Counted from the stretch's first letter, positions 26,942 to 35,915 are shown. The stretch is DNA of 64,000 bases from Pseudomonas lalkuanensis (GCF_008807375.1 NZ_CP043311.1:1344001-1408000); one strand, 5' to 3'. Notes: a model not told the origin generated them from the letters alone. Translations and numbers: made by a program.

Positions 26942-27766
26942 ATGGCGAAAGGCAAGAAAAAGGCCGCCGGCGAAGAAAAGGCGGAGCAGGCAGCACTCGG
27001 TCGCAAGGAGTACGAAAGCGAGCTCAAGCGCCTGCATGTGGAGTTGGTGAAGCTCCAGCAGTGGGTGGTGGACCAGGGACTCAAGGTCTGCATCGTCTTC
27101 GAAGGCCGCGACGGTGCCGGCAAGGGCGGGACCATCAAGGCCATCACCGAGCGGGTCAGCCCCCGCGTATTCCGGGTGGTGGCGCTGCCGGCGCCGACCG
27201 AGCGGGAAAAATCGCAGATGTACATCCAGCGCTATCTGGCCCATATGCCAGCGGCTGGTGAAGTCGTGATCTTCGATCGCAGCTGGTACAACCGCGCCGG
27301 TGTCGAGCGGGTCATGGGGTTCTGCACTGAGGCGCAAGCACACAAGTTCCTCACGGTCACGCCCTTGTTCGAGAGGATGGCGGTCGAGTCCGGAATCATC
27401 CTTATCAAGTACTGGCTGGAAGTGAGTGCCGAGGAGCAGACCCGCCGTCTCAAGGACCGCATCGACGACGGGCGCAAGATCTGGAAGCTGTCGCCCATGG
27501 ATCTCAAGTCATATGCACGCTGGGACGACTACACCCGTGCCCGCGATGAAATGTTCGCCGCCACCGATTCGTCATGGGCGCCCTGGTACATGGCGCATTC
27601 GGAGGACAAGCGGCGGGTACGGCTGAACATCATCACCCACCTGCTCAAGCAGATCCCCTACAAGGACCTGACCCGCGACCAGAAGGTGGTGCTTCCCAAG
27701 CGCGGCAAGCTTGGCAAGTACAAGCCCGCTCCCTATCCGTTCCGGCTTGTCGAGGAAATCTTCTGA
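26942..27766 (+). CDS. ppk2: Polyphosphate kinase 2 (PPK2 family)
   Basis: The 274-residue enzyme transfers phosphate between polyphosphate and nucleotides; most single-domain class I members make GTP or ATP from the diphosphates. Walker A is FEGRDGAGKGGT (about 53-64), Walker B is IFDRSWYNRAGVE and the lid module is RIDDGRKIWKLSPMD. An N-terminal Lys-rich stretch (residues 2-13) precedes the conserved YESELKRLHVELVKLQ helix. Length and single domain fit class I. The MltF-like gene starts 32 bp downstream and may be co-transcribed. An AGGAGCGGGTC ribosome site precedes the ATG. Confidence 0.92.
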   Translation: MAKGKKKAAGEEKAEQAALGRKEYESELKRLHVELVKLQQWVVDQGLKVCIVFEGRDGAGKGGTIKAITERVSPRVFRVVALPAPTEREKSQMYIQRYLAHMPAAGEVVIFDRSWYNRAGVERVMGFCTEAQAHKFLTVTPLFERMAVESGIILIKYWLEVSAEEQTRRLKDRIDDGRKIWKLSPMDLKSYARWDDYTRARDEMFAATDSSWAPWYMAHSEDKRRVRLNIITHLLKQIPYKDLTRDQKVVLPKRGKLGKYKPAPYPFRLVEEIF

Positions 27767-27798
27767 TCGCGCCGCACCGGGCGGCGAAGGCGGTTCCC

Positions 27799-29271
27799 AT
27801 GAAAGCGGTGCGTTTCCTCCTGCTGGCGCTGGCATTGCTCCTGCTGGCACGGGGGGCCTGGGCGGAGGACTTGCCCAGCGTCGAGCTGAGCGCGGCGGAA
27901 GAGGCGGAGGTGGATGCGATGGTGCTGCCTGTTCCGTCCGCCTGGAAGGGCGACTTCGAGGGCATGCGCGAGCGCCGCCTGGTGCGCATCCTGGTGCCCT
28001 ACAGCAAGACCTTCTTCGCCGTGGACAGGGGGCGGCAGCTGGGCATCAGCTATGAAATTGGCAAAGGCTTCGAGCAGTGGCTGAACAAGCAGTACCGCTA
28101 CAAGAACAAATCCTTGCAGTGGCGGGTGCTGTTCATTCCGGTCGGGCGCGACGAGCTGATTCCCAAACTGATCGAAGGAGTAGGGGACGTTGCCGCGGGC
28201 GGGTTGGCCGTTACCCACAGGCGCCAGGCCCAGGTGGATTTCTCCGAACCCTTTGCCAGTGGGATTCGTGAAGTGGTGGTGACCGGGCCGAAGAGTGTGC
28301 AGATCGGCAAGCTGGAGGACCTGGCCGGCAAGGAGGTCATGGTGCGTCCCTCCAGCAGCTATTACGAACATCTCATCGAGCTCAATGCGAGCTTCAGGCA
28401 AAAGGGGCTGGAACCTATTGTCATAAAGCCGGCCGACGAGAACCTCGAGTCCGAAGATTTGCTGGAAATGGTCAACGCCGGATTGATCAACGCCATAGTG
28501 GTGGACCGCTACATCGCCGAAACCTGGAAAACGATGCTCACGGACCTGGTGATACACGAAGACTTTCCCATTCGTGACGACACACAGATCGCCTGGGCCG
28601 TGCGCAAAGGCAGCCCGCAACTGCTCAAGGTCATGGCGCAGTTCGCCAAGGGCCACAAGCTGGGCACCACGTTCGGCAACACCATCCGCAACAAGTACGT
28701 GAAGAACAGTAAGACGCTCTACGACGCCACCGATGAGGAGGAGATGCGCCGCTTCGCCGAACTGGTGGGATTCTTCGAGAAGCACGCCAGCACCTATGAC
28801 TTCGACTATCTGATGCTGATGGCCCAGGGGTACCAGGAGTCGCAACTCAATCAGGGAGCACGCAGCCATCGTGGCGCGGTGGGTGTGATGCAGTTGCTGC
28901 CCAGCACGGCAGCCGATCCCAGTGTGGGGATCGCGGAGATCGACAAGGACGCTGACCGCAACATCGAAGCGGGCAGCAAGTACATGCGGCTGCTGGCCGA
29001 CAAGTACCTGAACGACCCCGAGCTGACGCCGCTCAACCGCACCCTGATGACCTTCGCCGCCTACAACGCAGGGCCAGGCAACCTGCGCAAGTTCCGCCGC
29101 CTGGCGGAGAGGTCGGGCCTGGACAAGAACGTCTGGTTCGGCAACGTCGAGCACGCCGCCGCGCGCCTGGTCGGGCGCGAGACGGTCGACTACGTGGGCA
29201 ACATCTACAAGTACTACGTGGCCTACAAGCTGGCGCGGGACAAGCAGGCGCGAAAGGCCACGGGTGGCTGA
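27799..29271 (+). CDS. MltF-type membrane-bound lytic transglycosylase
   Basis: The 490-residue protein starts with a signal peptide (MKAVRFLLLALALLLLARGAWA), then a type-3 solute-binding domain (about 58-305) and a C-terminal SLT lysozyme-like domain (about 330-470). The catalytic glutamate is Glu347 in GYQESQLNQGA, followed by GAVGVMQLLPSTA and AAYNAGPGN. It cleaves peptidoglycan between MurNAc and GlcNAc with anhydro-end formation. The signal peptide ends in AWA rather than a clear lipobox, so it may be soluble in the periplasm. The start was set at the signal peptide; an in-frame extension of 75 codons overlaps ppk2. E. coli MltF shares the same two-domain layout. Confidence 0.9.
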   Translation: MKAVRFLLLALALLLLARGAWAEDLPSVELSAAEEAEVDAMVLPVPSAWKGDFEGMRERRLVRILVPYSKTFFAVDRGRQLGISYEIGKGFEQWLNKQYRYKNKSLQWRVLFIPVGRDELIPKLIEGVGDVAAGGLAVTHRRQAQVDFSEPFASGIREVVVTGPKSVQIGKLEDLAGKEVMVRPSSSYYEHLIELNASFRQKGLEPIVIKPADENLESEDLLEMVNAGLINAIVVDRYIAETWKTMLTDLVIHEDFPIRDDTQIAWAVRKGSPQLLKVMAQFAKGHKLGTTFGNTIRNKYVKNSKTLYDATDEEEMRRFAELVGFFEKHASTYDFDYLMLMAQGYQESQLNQGARSHRGAVGVMQLLPSTAADPSVGIAEIDKDADRNIEAGSKYMRLLADKYLNDPELTPLNRTLMTFAAYNAGPGNLRKFRRLAERSGLDKNVWFGNVEHAAARLVGRETVDYVGNIYKYYVAYKLARDKQARKATGG

Positions 29272-29272
29272 A

Positions 29273-29590
29273 TCAGATCACTACCGCAGTGCCGCTGATG
29301 CTCACCATCAGCATGCTGCCGTTCTGCCCGACCACCTCATAGTCGATGTCGATGCCGACCACCGCGTTGGCGCCGAGCTTCTCGGCGTGCTCTGACAATT
29401 CTTCGAAAGCGATTTCCCGCGCCTTGGCCAGTTCCTTTTCATAGGCACCGGAACGTCCGCCGATGATGTCGCGAATGCCGGCGAACAGGTCGCGGAACAC
29501 GTTGGCGCCGAGTATGGCTTCACCGACCACGATGCCCTTGTATTCGCGGATGGCACGGCCTTCGAGGGTAGGGGTGGTGGAAAGGATCAT
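29273..29590 (-). CDS. YbjQ-family (UPF0145) protein
   Basis: The 105-residue protein matches the YbjQ/UPF0145 family: [21 protein letters not shown] at the start, [32 protein letters not shown] and [20 protein letters not shown] segment ([18 protein letters not shown]). The family forms a pentameric beta-rich fold with no known activity. The chosen ATG has AAGGAG 6 bases upstream; a longer in-frame extension runs through REP sequence and is not coding. It converges with the MltF gene, with one base between the stops. Confidence 0.9.
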   Translation of the reverse strand: MILSTTPTLEGRAIREYKGIVVGEAILGANVFRDLFAGIRDIIGGRSGAYEKELAKAREIAFEELSEHAEKLGANAVVGIDIDYEVVGQNGSMLMVSISGTAVVI

Positions 29591-29624
29591 GTTGCGCTCC
29601 TTGGCAATGGGAAGAGAGGCCAAT

Positions 29625-29647
29625 TGTAGGGGCGATTTCAATCGCCA
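29625..29647. repeat. REP-like half element
   Basis: TGTAGGGGCGATTTCAATCGCC lies upstream of the YbjQ gene, 55 bp from a full palindrome at 29702. Together they form a two-unit cluster between the YbjQ and Ohr genes. Confidence 0.6.
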
Positions 29648-29701
29648 AGGGCAGCGTAGCTGCCCCCGGCCACCTTGTAAGGCCGAGGTGCCCAGCTCCT
29701 T

Positions 29702-29742
29702 TGTGGGAGCGAATTCATTCGCGATTGAAATCGCTCCTACAC
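29702..29742. repeat. REP-like palindrome
   Basis: TGTGGGAGCGAATTCATTCG pairs imperfectly with CGATTGAAATCGCTCCTACA. It abuts the intrinsic terminator of the ohr gene. Confidence 0.75.
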
Positions 29743-29777
29743 AAAAAGGGCGGGCACCCCTTTCGGGATGCCCGCCC
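29743..29777 (-). terminator. Intrinsic terminator of ohr
   Basis: On the minus strand GGGCGGGCA and TGCCCGCCC form a 9-bp stem with a 12-base loop, followed by TTTTT. It begins 17 bp after the ohr stop. Structure and position make it a strong terminator. Confidence 0.85.
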
Positions 29778-29793
29778 TTGTCGATTGCGCGAC

Positions 29794-30219
29794 TCAGACC
29801 AGGGTCAGGGTCACGTCGATGTTGCCGCGGGTGGCGTTGGAGTACGGGCACACGATGTGGGCCTTGTCCACGATGGCGCGGGCTTCTTCGCGGTCCAGGC
29901 CGGGGATGTCGATGCGCAGTTCCACTTCGATGCCGAAGCCGGTGGGAATGGCACCGATGCCCACGATGCCTTCGATGGAGGTATCGGCCGGCAGCTTGTG
30001 CTTGTCGCGGGCGGCGACGAACTTCAGAGCGCCGAGGAAGCAGGCGGAGTAGCCGGCCGCGAACAGTTGCTCGGGGTTGGTGCCTTCGCCGCCGGCGCCG
30101 CCCAGCTCACGCGGGGTGGTCAGGCTGACGTCGAGTACGCCGTCGGAGGAGATGGCGCGGCCGTCACGGCCGCCGGTGGCTTCTGCGTAGGCACGGTAGA
30201 GAACGTTTTCGATGCTCAT
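29794..30219 (-). CDS. ohr: Organic hydroperoxide resistance protein Ohr (OsmC family)
   Basis: The 141-residue thiol peroxidase reduces organic hydroperoxides with lipoyl-dependent recycling. The two catalytic cysteines are in [12 protein letters not shown] (about Cys60) and [13 protein letters not shown] (about Cys124), and the arginine loop TTPRELGG is present. AAGGAAA precedes the ATG, and a clear terminator follows. An OhrR-like regulator is encoded about 16 kb away, not next door, which is unusual. A tiny exported-peptide gene lies 63 bp upstream in the same direction. Confidence 0.95.
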   Translation of the reverse strand: MSIENVLYRAYAEATGGRDGRAISSDGVLDVSLTTPRELGGAGGEGTNPEQLFAAGYSACFLGALKFVAARDKHKLPADTSIEGIVGIGAIPTGFGIEVELRIDIPGLDREEARAIVDKAHIVCPYSNATRGNIDVTLTLV

Positions 30220-30282
30220 GATGGTTTCCTTTTCAGTCAGGTTTGGAGTGCGTGGTGTGCGTGGGTGGTCGGGGTGTGTGGA

Positions 30283-30411
30283 TCAGCCGTCGTGGTTGAT
30301 CAGCCATTCCGGGTACAGCGCGCCGCTGCGGCGGCTGTCCGGCTTGTCGGTATCGGCGAAGCTGGCGGAGGAAAACGCGAGGACGGCGGTGAAGGTGATC
30401 AGGGCTTTCAT
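30283..30411 (-). CDS. Small exported peptide (42 aa)
   Basis: A 42-codon frame starts MKALITFTAVLAFSSASFAD, a complete signal peptide with a probable SFA cleavage site. It continues TDKPDSRRSGALYPEWLINH and ends DG. The mature peptide would be about 23 residues. CGGAGA lies 7 bases upstream of the ATG. The signal-peptide pattern and ribosome site make coding likely despite the size. It lies between ohr and the edd promoter region and has no recognised family in my knowledge. A role in the envelope is all that can be inferred. Confidence 0.68.
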   Translation of the reverse strand: MKALITFTAVLAFSSASFADTDKPDSRRSGALYPEWLINHDG

Positions 30412-30666
30412 GGCGAGTCTCCGATATTGGTTTGTTCGTTAATCTTTTGCGCGATAACTAATTTGGTGAGGCAGAAGTTACTGCTGAGTTATTTTGCGCG
30501 CAAGTTATTTTTTAGAGCATTTCGCACTAATGCCATGTCGATTCGGTCATAAGGCTCTGGAATGCGTCATGAGTGGAATAGGTGGTGCCGCGGGGCCGGG
30601 GTTATGCTGCGTGCCGCCGCCTTGCCGGGTGGTCTATATGAATGGAAGCGGGTTCTTTCGGTTTTG

Positions 30667-30681
30667 TTGTTGTAATAACAA
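30667..30681. promoter_or_regulatory. HexR-like operator upstream of edd, site 1
   Basis: TTGTTGTAATAACAA fits the HexR pattern TTGT-N7-ACAA described for Pseudomonas putida. It also has perfect TTGTT/AACAA arms. It lies 92 bp upstream of the edd start. HexR, encoded at 42570-43439, is the expected ligand-responsive repressor, released by 2-keto-3-deoxy-6-phosphogluconate. Confidence 0.55.
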
Positions 30682-30731
30682 AATATTTTGCTTTTCCTAG
30701 TGAAGTAATGGTCGAAATGGCAGTATTGTGG

Positions 30732-30747
30732 TTTGTATAAAAACAAA
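30732..30747. promoter_or_regulatory. HexR-like operator upstream of edd, site 2
   Basis: TTTGTATAAAAACAAA has 5-bp arms around 6 bases and lies 26 bp before the edd ATG. It could occlude the promoter or early transcript. The right half also matches the AAnAAnAA Hfq/Crc motif, so the two functions cannot be separated by eye. Confidence 0.45.
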
Positions 30748-30772
30748 TTCCCCGCTACCTGGAGCTGAATCC

Positions 30773-32599
30773 ATGCATCCCCGCGTACTTGAGGTAACCG
30801 AGCGTCTGGTGGAGCGCAGCCGCGCAACCCGCGAGCGCTACCTGGCGATGATCCACAAGGCGGCCAGCGACGGGCCCCAGCGTGGCAAGCTGCAGTGCGC
30901 CAACTTCGCCCACGGGGTGGCCGGCTGCGGAGGCGGCGACAAGCAGCGCCTGCGCCTGATGGATTCGGCCAACGTGGCCATAGTCACCGCCTACAACGAC
31001 ATGCTCTCGGCCCACCAGCCCTACGAGAATTACCCGGAGAAGATTCGCCAGGCCCTGCGCGACATCGGCTCGGTGGGGCAGGTGGCCGGTGGCGTGCCGG
31101 CCATGTGCGACGGCGTCACCCAGGGCGAGCCGGGCATGGAGCTGGGCATCGCCAGCCGCGAAGTGATCGCCATGTCCACCGCTGTGGCGCTGTCCCACAA
31201 CATGTTCGATGCGGCGCTGTTCCTCGGCATCTGCGACAAGATCGTCCCCGGTCTGATGATGGGCGCGCTGCGCTTCGGCCACCTGCCGTCGATCTTCGTG
31301 CCCGCCGGCCCCATGCCCTCCGGTCTTTCCAACAAGGAAAAGGCCGAGGTACGCCAGCGCTACGCCGAGGGCAAGGCCAGCCGCGACGAGTTGCTGGAAT
31401 CGGAAATGAAGGCCTATCACAGCCCCGGCACCTGCACCTTCTACGGCACCGCCAATACCAACCAGATGCTCATGGAGGTGATGGGCCTGCACTTGCCGGG
31501 CGCGTCCTTCGTCAACCCGAACACCCCGTTGCGCGAGGCGCTGAACGTGGAGGCGGCGCACCAGGTCACGCGCCTGACCCCGCAGGGCGGGCAGTTCCTG
31601 CCCATCGGCGAGATCATCGACGAGCGCGTGCTGATCAACTCGATCGTCGCGCTGCACGCCACCGGCGGTTCCACCAACCACACCCTGCACATGCCGGCCA
31701 TCGCCCAGGCGGCGGGCATCCAGCTCACCTGGCAGGACATGGCCGATCTCTCCGAAGTGGTGCCGACCCTGGCCCACGTCTATCCCAACGGCAAGGCCGA
31801 CATCAATCACTTCCAGGCCGCCGGCGGCGTGGCCTTCCTGGTGCGCGAGCTGCTCGACGCCGGGCTGCTCCATGAAGACGTCAACACCGTCATGGGCCGT
31901 GGCCTGCGCCACTACACCCGTGAGCCTTTCCTCGATGACGGCAAGCTGGTCTGGCGCGAAGGTCCGGCGGCGAGTCTCGACGAAAGCATCCTGCGCCCGG
32001 TGGCGCGGCCGTTCTCCCCGGAGGGCGGTTTGCGGGTGATGAAGGGCAACCTCGGCCGTGGCGTGATGAAGGTGTCCGCCGTGGCCTCCGAACATCAGGT
32101 GGTGGAGGCGCCGGCGCGGGTCTTCCATGACCAGCAGGCCCTGGCCGATGCCTTCAAGGCCGGCGAGCTGGATCGCGACCTGGTGGCGGTGATGCGCTTC
32201 CAGGGCCCGCGCAGCAACGGCATGCCCGAGCTGCACAAGATGACCCCCTTCCTCGGCGTGCTGCAGGATCGCGGTTTCAAGGTGGCGCTGGTCACCGATG
32301 GGCGCATGTCCGGCGCCTCGGGCAAGATTCCCGCGGCCATCCACGTCTGCCCGGAAGCCTTCGATGGCGGGCCGCTGGCACGGGTGCGCGATGGCGACCG
32401 GGTCCGTGTGGACGGCACCACCGGCACCCTGGAAGTGCTGGTGGACGCCGCGGAGTTCGAGGCCCGTGAGCCGGCGCAGTGGGACCTGGAGCCCAACGTC
32501 GGCACCGGCCGCGAGCTCTTCGCCTTCATGCGCGAATCCTTCAGCACGGCGGAGCAGGGCGCCAGCGCCTTCACCCGCAACCTGGAGAGCCTGAAGTGA
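30773..32599 (+). CDS. edd: Phosphogluconate dehydratase (Entner-Doudoroff)
   Basis: The 608-residue [4Fe-4S] enzyme dehydrates 6-phosphogluconate to 2-keto-3-deoxy-6-phosphogluconate. The IlvD/Edd fold shows [16 protein letters not shown] near the N-terminus, [15 protein letters not shown] (Cys112), the signature [10 protein letters not shown] (Cys154) and [16 protein letters not shown]; these cysteines bind the cluster. The C-terminal half has [18 protein letters not shown]. Length is as in E. coli Edd. The ATG at MHPRVLEV follows GGAG and gives the family length; a 15-codon longer frame runs into the operator region. Its TGA overlaps the glk GTG start by 4 bp, so the two are coupled. HexR control is expected. 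Confidence 0.97.
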   Translation: MHPRVLEVTERLVERSRATRERYLAMIHKAASDGPQRGKLQCANFAHGVAGCGGGDKQRLRLMDSANVAIVTAYNDMLSAHQPYENYPEKIRQALRDIGSVGQVAGGVPAMCDGVTQGEPGMELGIASREVIAMSTAVALSHNMFDAALFLGICDKIVPGLMMGALRFGHLPSIFVPAGPMPSGLSNKEKAEVRQRYAEGKASRDELLESEMKAYHSPGTCTFYGTANTNQMLMEVMGLHLPGASFVNPNTPLREALNVEAAHQVTRLTPQGGQFLPIGEIIDERVLINSIVALHATGGSTNHTLHMPAIAQAAGIQLTWQDMADLSEVVPTLAHVYPNGKADINHFQAAGGVAFLVRELLDAGLLHEDVNTVMGRGLRHYTREPFLDDGKLVWREGPAASLDESILRPVARPFSPEGGLRVMKGNLGRGVMKVSAVASEHQVVEAPARVFHDQQALADAFKAGELDRDLVAVMRFQGPRSNGMPELHKMTPFLGVLQDRGFKVALVTDGRMSGASGKIPAAIHVCPEAFDGGPLARVRDGDRVRVDGTTGTLEVLVDAAEFEAREPAQWDLEPNVGTGRELFAFMRESFSTAEQGASAFTRNLESLK

Positions 32600-33552
32600 A
32601 GCTGGCGCTGGTTGGGGATATCGGTGGTACCAACGCGCGCTTCGCGCTCTGGCGCGACGAGAAACTGGAGTCGGTGCGGGTGCTGGCCACCGCCGATTTC
32701 GCAGGTCCCGAACAGGCCATCGGTCACTACCTGGCCGGCCTCGGTCTGGCGGTGGGCAGCCTCGGGGCTGTGTGCCTGGCGGTGGCGGGGCCGGTGAGTG
32801 GCGAGCATTTCCGCTTCACCAACAATCACTGGCGGCTGAGTCGCTCGGTCTTCTGCCGCACCCTGAAGGTGGACGAGCTATTGCTGATCAACGACTTCTC
32901 CGCGATGGCCCTGGGCATGACCCGCCTGCGCGAGCACGAGAAGCTGCAGATCTGCCCCGGCGTCGCCGACCCGGACAGCCCGGCGGTGGTCATCGGGCCG
33001 GGCACAGGCCTCGGCGTCGGCACCCTGCTGCCTCTGGGGGAAGGACGCTGGAAGGCGCTGCCGGGGGAGGGCGGCCATGTCGACCTGCCGCTGGGCAACC
33101 TGCGCGAGGCAACGCTCTGGCAGCAACTCCATGACCAGCTCGGCCATGTCAGTGCGGAGAATGTACTCAGCGGCAACGGCCTGCTGCAGCTCTACCGTGC
33201 CGTGTGCGCCGTGGACGGCCATGCTCCGCGCCTGGCCTCGCCGGCCGAGGTCAGCGCGGCGGCACTGGCGGGTGATCCGCTCGCCGAGGACGTGCTGGAT
33301 CTGTTCTGCGGCTGGCTCGGCCGGGTAGCCGGCAACAACGTGCTGACCCTTGGCGGCCGTGGCGGCGTGTATATAGTCGGCGGCGTGGTGCCGCGCTTCG
33401 CGGCGTTCTTCCAGAAGAGCAGCTTCGCCCGCAACTTCGCCAGCAAGGGCTGCATGAGCGGGTATTTCGAAGGGATTCCGGTGTGGCTGGTGACGGCCGA
33501 GTATCCCGGCCTGGAAGGGGCGGGGGTGGCCCTTCAGCAGACCGCGCGATGA
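32596..33552 (+). CDS. glk: Glucokinase
   Basis: The 318-residue enzyme phosphorylates cytoplasmic glucose for entry to the Entner-Doudoroff pathway. It starts at GTG overlapping the edd stop as GTGA; the first residues [19 protein letters not shown] give the phosphate-binding DIGGTN motif. The catalytic aspartate is in [10 protein letters not shown], and GPGTGLGVG and PGEGGHVDL are the later family motifs. It belongs to the Glk hexokinase group rather than ROK. It receives glucose from the gts transporter, encoded 2.5 kb downstream. Longer frames starting inside edd are not credible. Confidence 0.95.
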   Translation: MKLALVGDIGGTNARFALWRDEKLESVRVLATADFAGPEQAIGHYLAGLGLAVGSLGAVCLAVAGPVSGEHFRFTNNHWRLSRSVFCRTLKVDELLLINDFSAMALGMTRLREHEKLQICPGVADPDSPAVVIGPGTGLGVGTLLPLGEGRWKALPGEGGHVDLPLGNLREATLWQQLHDQLGHVSAENVLSGNGLLQLYRAVCAVDGHAPRLASPAEVSAAALAGDPLAEDVLDLFCGWLGRVAGNNVLTLGGRGGVYIVGGVVPRFAAFFQKSSFARNFASKGCMSGYFEGIPVWLVTAEYPGLEGAGVALQQTAR

Positions 33553-33607
33553 CGTAGGGTGCGCTGTGCGCACCGTCCAGGTTCGTGGTGCGCACGGCGC
33601 ACCCTAC
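33553..33607. repeat. Dispersed palindrome GTAGGGTGCGC...GCGCACCCTAC
   Basis: Arms GTAGGGTGCGC and GCGCACCCTAC, each extended by partially matching inner sequence (TGTGCGCACC / GGTGCGCACG), form a long hairpin between glk and gltR. This is a common intergenic repeat type in Pseudomonas. It may reduce readthrough from glk into gltR. Confidence 0.7.
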
Positions 33608-33619
33608 AAGGCGATAGAG

Positions 33620-33627
33620 AACAACAA
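33620..33627 (+). promoter_or_regulatory. Hfq/Crc CA motif at gltR ribosome site
   Basis: AACAACAA fits the AAnAAnAA motif bound by Hfq with Crc. It lies 12 bases upstream of the gltR GTG, next to its AAAGGA ribosome site, the position where repression of translation is known in Pseudomonas. Confidence 0.6.
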
Positions 33628-33639
33628 AGGACGGCCACT

Positions 33640-34371
33640 GTGAGCCAATCCGGAAAATCCATTCTCCTGGTGGACGACGACCAGGAAATTCGCGAACTGC
33701 TTGAAACCTACCTGAGCCGTGCCGGCTTCCAGGTGCGCAGCGTTGCCGATGGTGAGGGCTTGCGCCGCGCCATGGCCGAGGAAGCGGCGGACCTGGTGAT
33801 ACTCGATGTGATGCTGCCCGATGAGGACGGTTTCAGCCTGTGCCGCTGGGTGCGCGCGCACCAGCGCCTGGCCCAGGTGCCGATCATCATGCTCACCGCC
33901 AGCTCCGACGAAGCCGACCGGGTGATCGGCCTGGAGCTGGGGGCCGACGATTACCTGGGTAAACCCTTCAGCCCTCGCGAGCTGCTGGCGCGGATCAAGG
34001 CCTTGCTGCGTCGCGTCGGCTTCGGCCAGGAGCGCTCGGTGGTCGAGGTGCTGGCCTTCGACGAGTGGCGCCTGGACATGATCAGCCACCGCCTGTTCCA
34101 TGTCGACGGCGAAGAGGTGATTCTCTCCGGCGCCGACTTCGCCTTGTTGAAGCTCTTTCTCGACCACCCGCAACAGATACTCGACCGCGACACCATCGCC
34201 AACGCCACCCGTGGCCGCGAGGTGATGCCTCTGGAGCGCATCGTCGACATGGCGGTGAGCCGCCTGCGCCAGCGCCTGCGCGACACCGGCAAGGCGCCGC
34301 GGCTGATCCGCACCGTGCGCGGCGCGGGCTACCTGCTGGCGGCCCAGGTCACGCCGTACCACCATGCCTAG
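33640..34371 (+). CDS. gltR: OmpR-family response regulator GltR
   Basis: The 243-residue regulator has a receiver domain (VDDD at 11-14, phospho-acceptor Asp56 in LVILDVMLP, Lys near 107 in LGKPFS) and a C-terminal OmpR/PhoB winged helix (about 140-238; MPLERIVDMAVSRLRQRL and TVRGAGYLL). It starts at GTG with AAAGGA 6-10 bases upstream. In P. aeruginosa and P. putida GltR, with its kinase GtrS/GltS, controls glucose uptake genes such as oprB and gts; the gene order here is the same. It overlaps the sensor kinase gene by 8 bp. A CA motif at its start suggests Crc control of its translation. Confidence 0.93.
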   Translation: MSQSGKSILLVDDDQEIRELLETYLSRAGFQVRSVADGEGLRRAMAEEAADLVILDVMLPDEDGFSLCRWVRAHQRLAQVPIIMLTASSDEADRVIGLELGADDYLGKPFSPRELLARIKALLRRVGFGQERSVVEVLAFDEWRLDMISHRLFHVDGEEVILSGADFALLKLFLDHPQQILDRDTIANATRGREVMPLERIVDMAVSRLRQRLRDTGKAPRLIRTVRGAGYLLAAQVTPYHHA

Positions 34372-35803
34372 CCGTCTGCGCCTGATTCCGCGCTCGCTGC
34401 TCGGGCGCATGCTCTTCCTCACCCTGCTGGTGGTACTGCTGGCCCAGGCGCTGTCGAGCGTCATCTGGGTGTCGCAGCTGCGCGCCAGCCAGATGGAAGG
34501 CCTGCTCACCAGTGCCCGCAGCCTGGCCCAATCCATGGTCGCCAGCGTCAGCTACATCCGCTCGCTGCCGATCGGTTATCGCCCCATGGTGCTGGACCAG
34601 TTGCGTTCCATGGGTGGTACGCGCTTCTTCGTTTCCCTCAACGACAAGCCGCTGGAAATGCGCGTGCTTCCGGAAACCCCGCGCAAGCGTGCGGTGCTGG
34701 ACCAGGTGGAGTCGGTACTGCGCGAACGGCTGGGCAAGCAGGTGGACCTGTCCCTGCATTTCGTCGATCCGAACGACCTGCGCATCTTCAACAGCGGCCT
34801 GAAGCTCGACGAGTTGCCGCGCTCCTGGGCCCACTACGCGCTGACCCTGGAGCCGGTGAATCCGCCCATCCTGGTCACCCAGATCCAGATCGGCCCCAGC
34901 GAGTGGCTCTACCTCGCCTCGCTGATGCCCGAGCCCTACGCCAGCCTGGAAGACGAGGGCCTGCCGACCCAGCAGCTGTGGTTCATCATCCTCACCAGCT
35001 GCTTCCTGTTGCTGTTCATCGGCCTGCTGGTGCACTGGCAGAGCCGGCCACTGAAACGCCTGGCGCGGGCGGCGCGGGAGATGTCCCTGGGAGCCGAAGT
35101 GGAGCCCTTGCCTGAAGCCGGCGGCAGCGAAGTGGCGGACGTGAGCCGTGCCTTCAACAGCATGCGCGAGCGCATCAGCCGCTATCTCAACGAACGCAGC
35201 CAGCTGTTCAGCGCAATTTCCCACGACCTGCGGACCCCCATCACCCGTCTGCGCCTGCGGGTGGAGCTGCTGGAGGACGAAACCGCGCAAGCCAAGTTCA
35301 GCCGCGACCTGGACGACCTGGAGCTGCTGGTGAAGGGCGCATTGCAGTGCGTGAAGGAGACCGACATCCACGAGAACATCGAGCAGGTGGACCTTGACCA
35401 TCTGTTGCACGGCCTGGTCGAGCCCTACCTCGGCACCGGGCAGGTGACGCTGGAAGGAACGGTGCGGGCGGCCTATCCGGGTAAACCGCTCGCCCTGCGC
35501 CGCTGCATAGGCAACCTGGTGGATAACGCCCTGAAGTACGGTGAGCGTGCGCACCTGCGGATCGAGGACAGTGATGAGGCCTTCGTCCTGCATGTGGATG
35601 ACGAGGGGCCGGGTGTGCCGGAGCAGAAGCTTGGCCAGGTCTTCGAACCCCACTTCCGCCTGGCCGGGCACAAACCGGGATACGGCCTGGGGTTGGGCAT
35701 CGCGCGCAACCTTGCCCACAGCCATGGCGGTGAGCTGAGCCTGAAGAACCTGCGCGACGGCGGGTTGCGGGTGACGCTGTGGTTGCCGAGGCAGGCGGGG
35801 TGA
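34364..35803 (+). CDS. gtrS: Sensor histidine kinase of the GltR system (GtrS/GltS-type)
   Basis: The 479-residue inner-membrane kinase has a membrane helix at about 14-36, a periplasmic sensor region of about 165 residues (37-203), a second helix (about 205-226), a HAMP domain, HisKA with the phospho-acceptor His287 in SAISHDLRTP, and an HATPase domain (LVDNALKYG, DDEGPGVP, GLGLGIARNLAHSHGG). In P. aeruginosa GtrS senses 2-ketogluconate and 6-phosphogluconate. Its ATG lies inside gltR, so both are translated together. The neighbouring gts operon is the probable target. Confidence 0.91.
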   Translation: MPSRLRLIPRSLLGRMLFLTLLVVLLAQALSSVIWVSQLRASQMEGLLTSARSLAQSMVASVSYIRSLPIGYRPMVLDQLRSMGGTRFFVSLNDKPLEMRVLPETPRKRAVLDQVESVLRERLGKQVDLSLHFVDPNDLRIFNSGLKLDELPRSWAHYALTLEPVNPPILVTQIQIGPSEWLYLASLMPEPYASLEDEGLPTQQLWFIILTSCFLLLFIGLLVHWQSRPLKRLARAAREMSLGAEVEPLPEAGGSEVADVSRAFNSMRERISRYLNERSQLFSAISHDLRTPITRLRLRVELLEDETAQAKFSRDLDDLELLVKGALQCVKETDIHENIEQVDLDHLLHGLVEPYLGTGQVTLEGTVRAAYPGKPLALRRCIGNLVDNALKYGERAHLRIEDSDEAFVLHVDDEGPGVPEQKLGQVFEPHFRLAGHKPGYGLGLGIARNLAHSHGGELSLKNLRDGGLRVTLWLPRQAG

Positions 35804-35874
35804 TTGTCTCCCTTCGTCCTCCGGGAGAGCTCGTGGGAGGCACCGGTCTGCTGCTTGGCGTCCGTGCAGCGACT

Positions 35875-35915
35875 TTTGTAACCACCCCGTGACCATCCGC
35901 TATCCCTTTGTTACC
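35875..35915. promoter_or_regulatory. Candidate GltR binding region: direct repeats before gtsA
   Basis: TTTGTAACC at 35875-35883 and TTTGTTACC at 35907-35915 are direct repeats 32 bp apart (three helical turns), 86-126 bp upstream of gtsA. OmpR-family regulators bind direct repeats, which makes GltR a candidate. The spacing is wider than usual, so confidence is limited. Confidence 0.35.

Larger units (their letters stand above)
30412..30772. other. 361-bp AT-rich regulatory region upstream of edd
   Basis: This gap between the exported-peptide gene (minus) and edd (plus) is much more AT-rich than its surroundings. It holds two HexR-like dyads, listed separately, and should contain the edd promoter and the promoter of the small peptide gene. 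The stretch 30440-30600 shows no clear coding signal. Confidence 0.55.
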
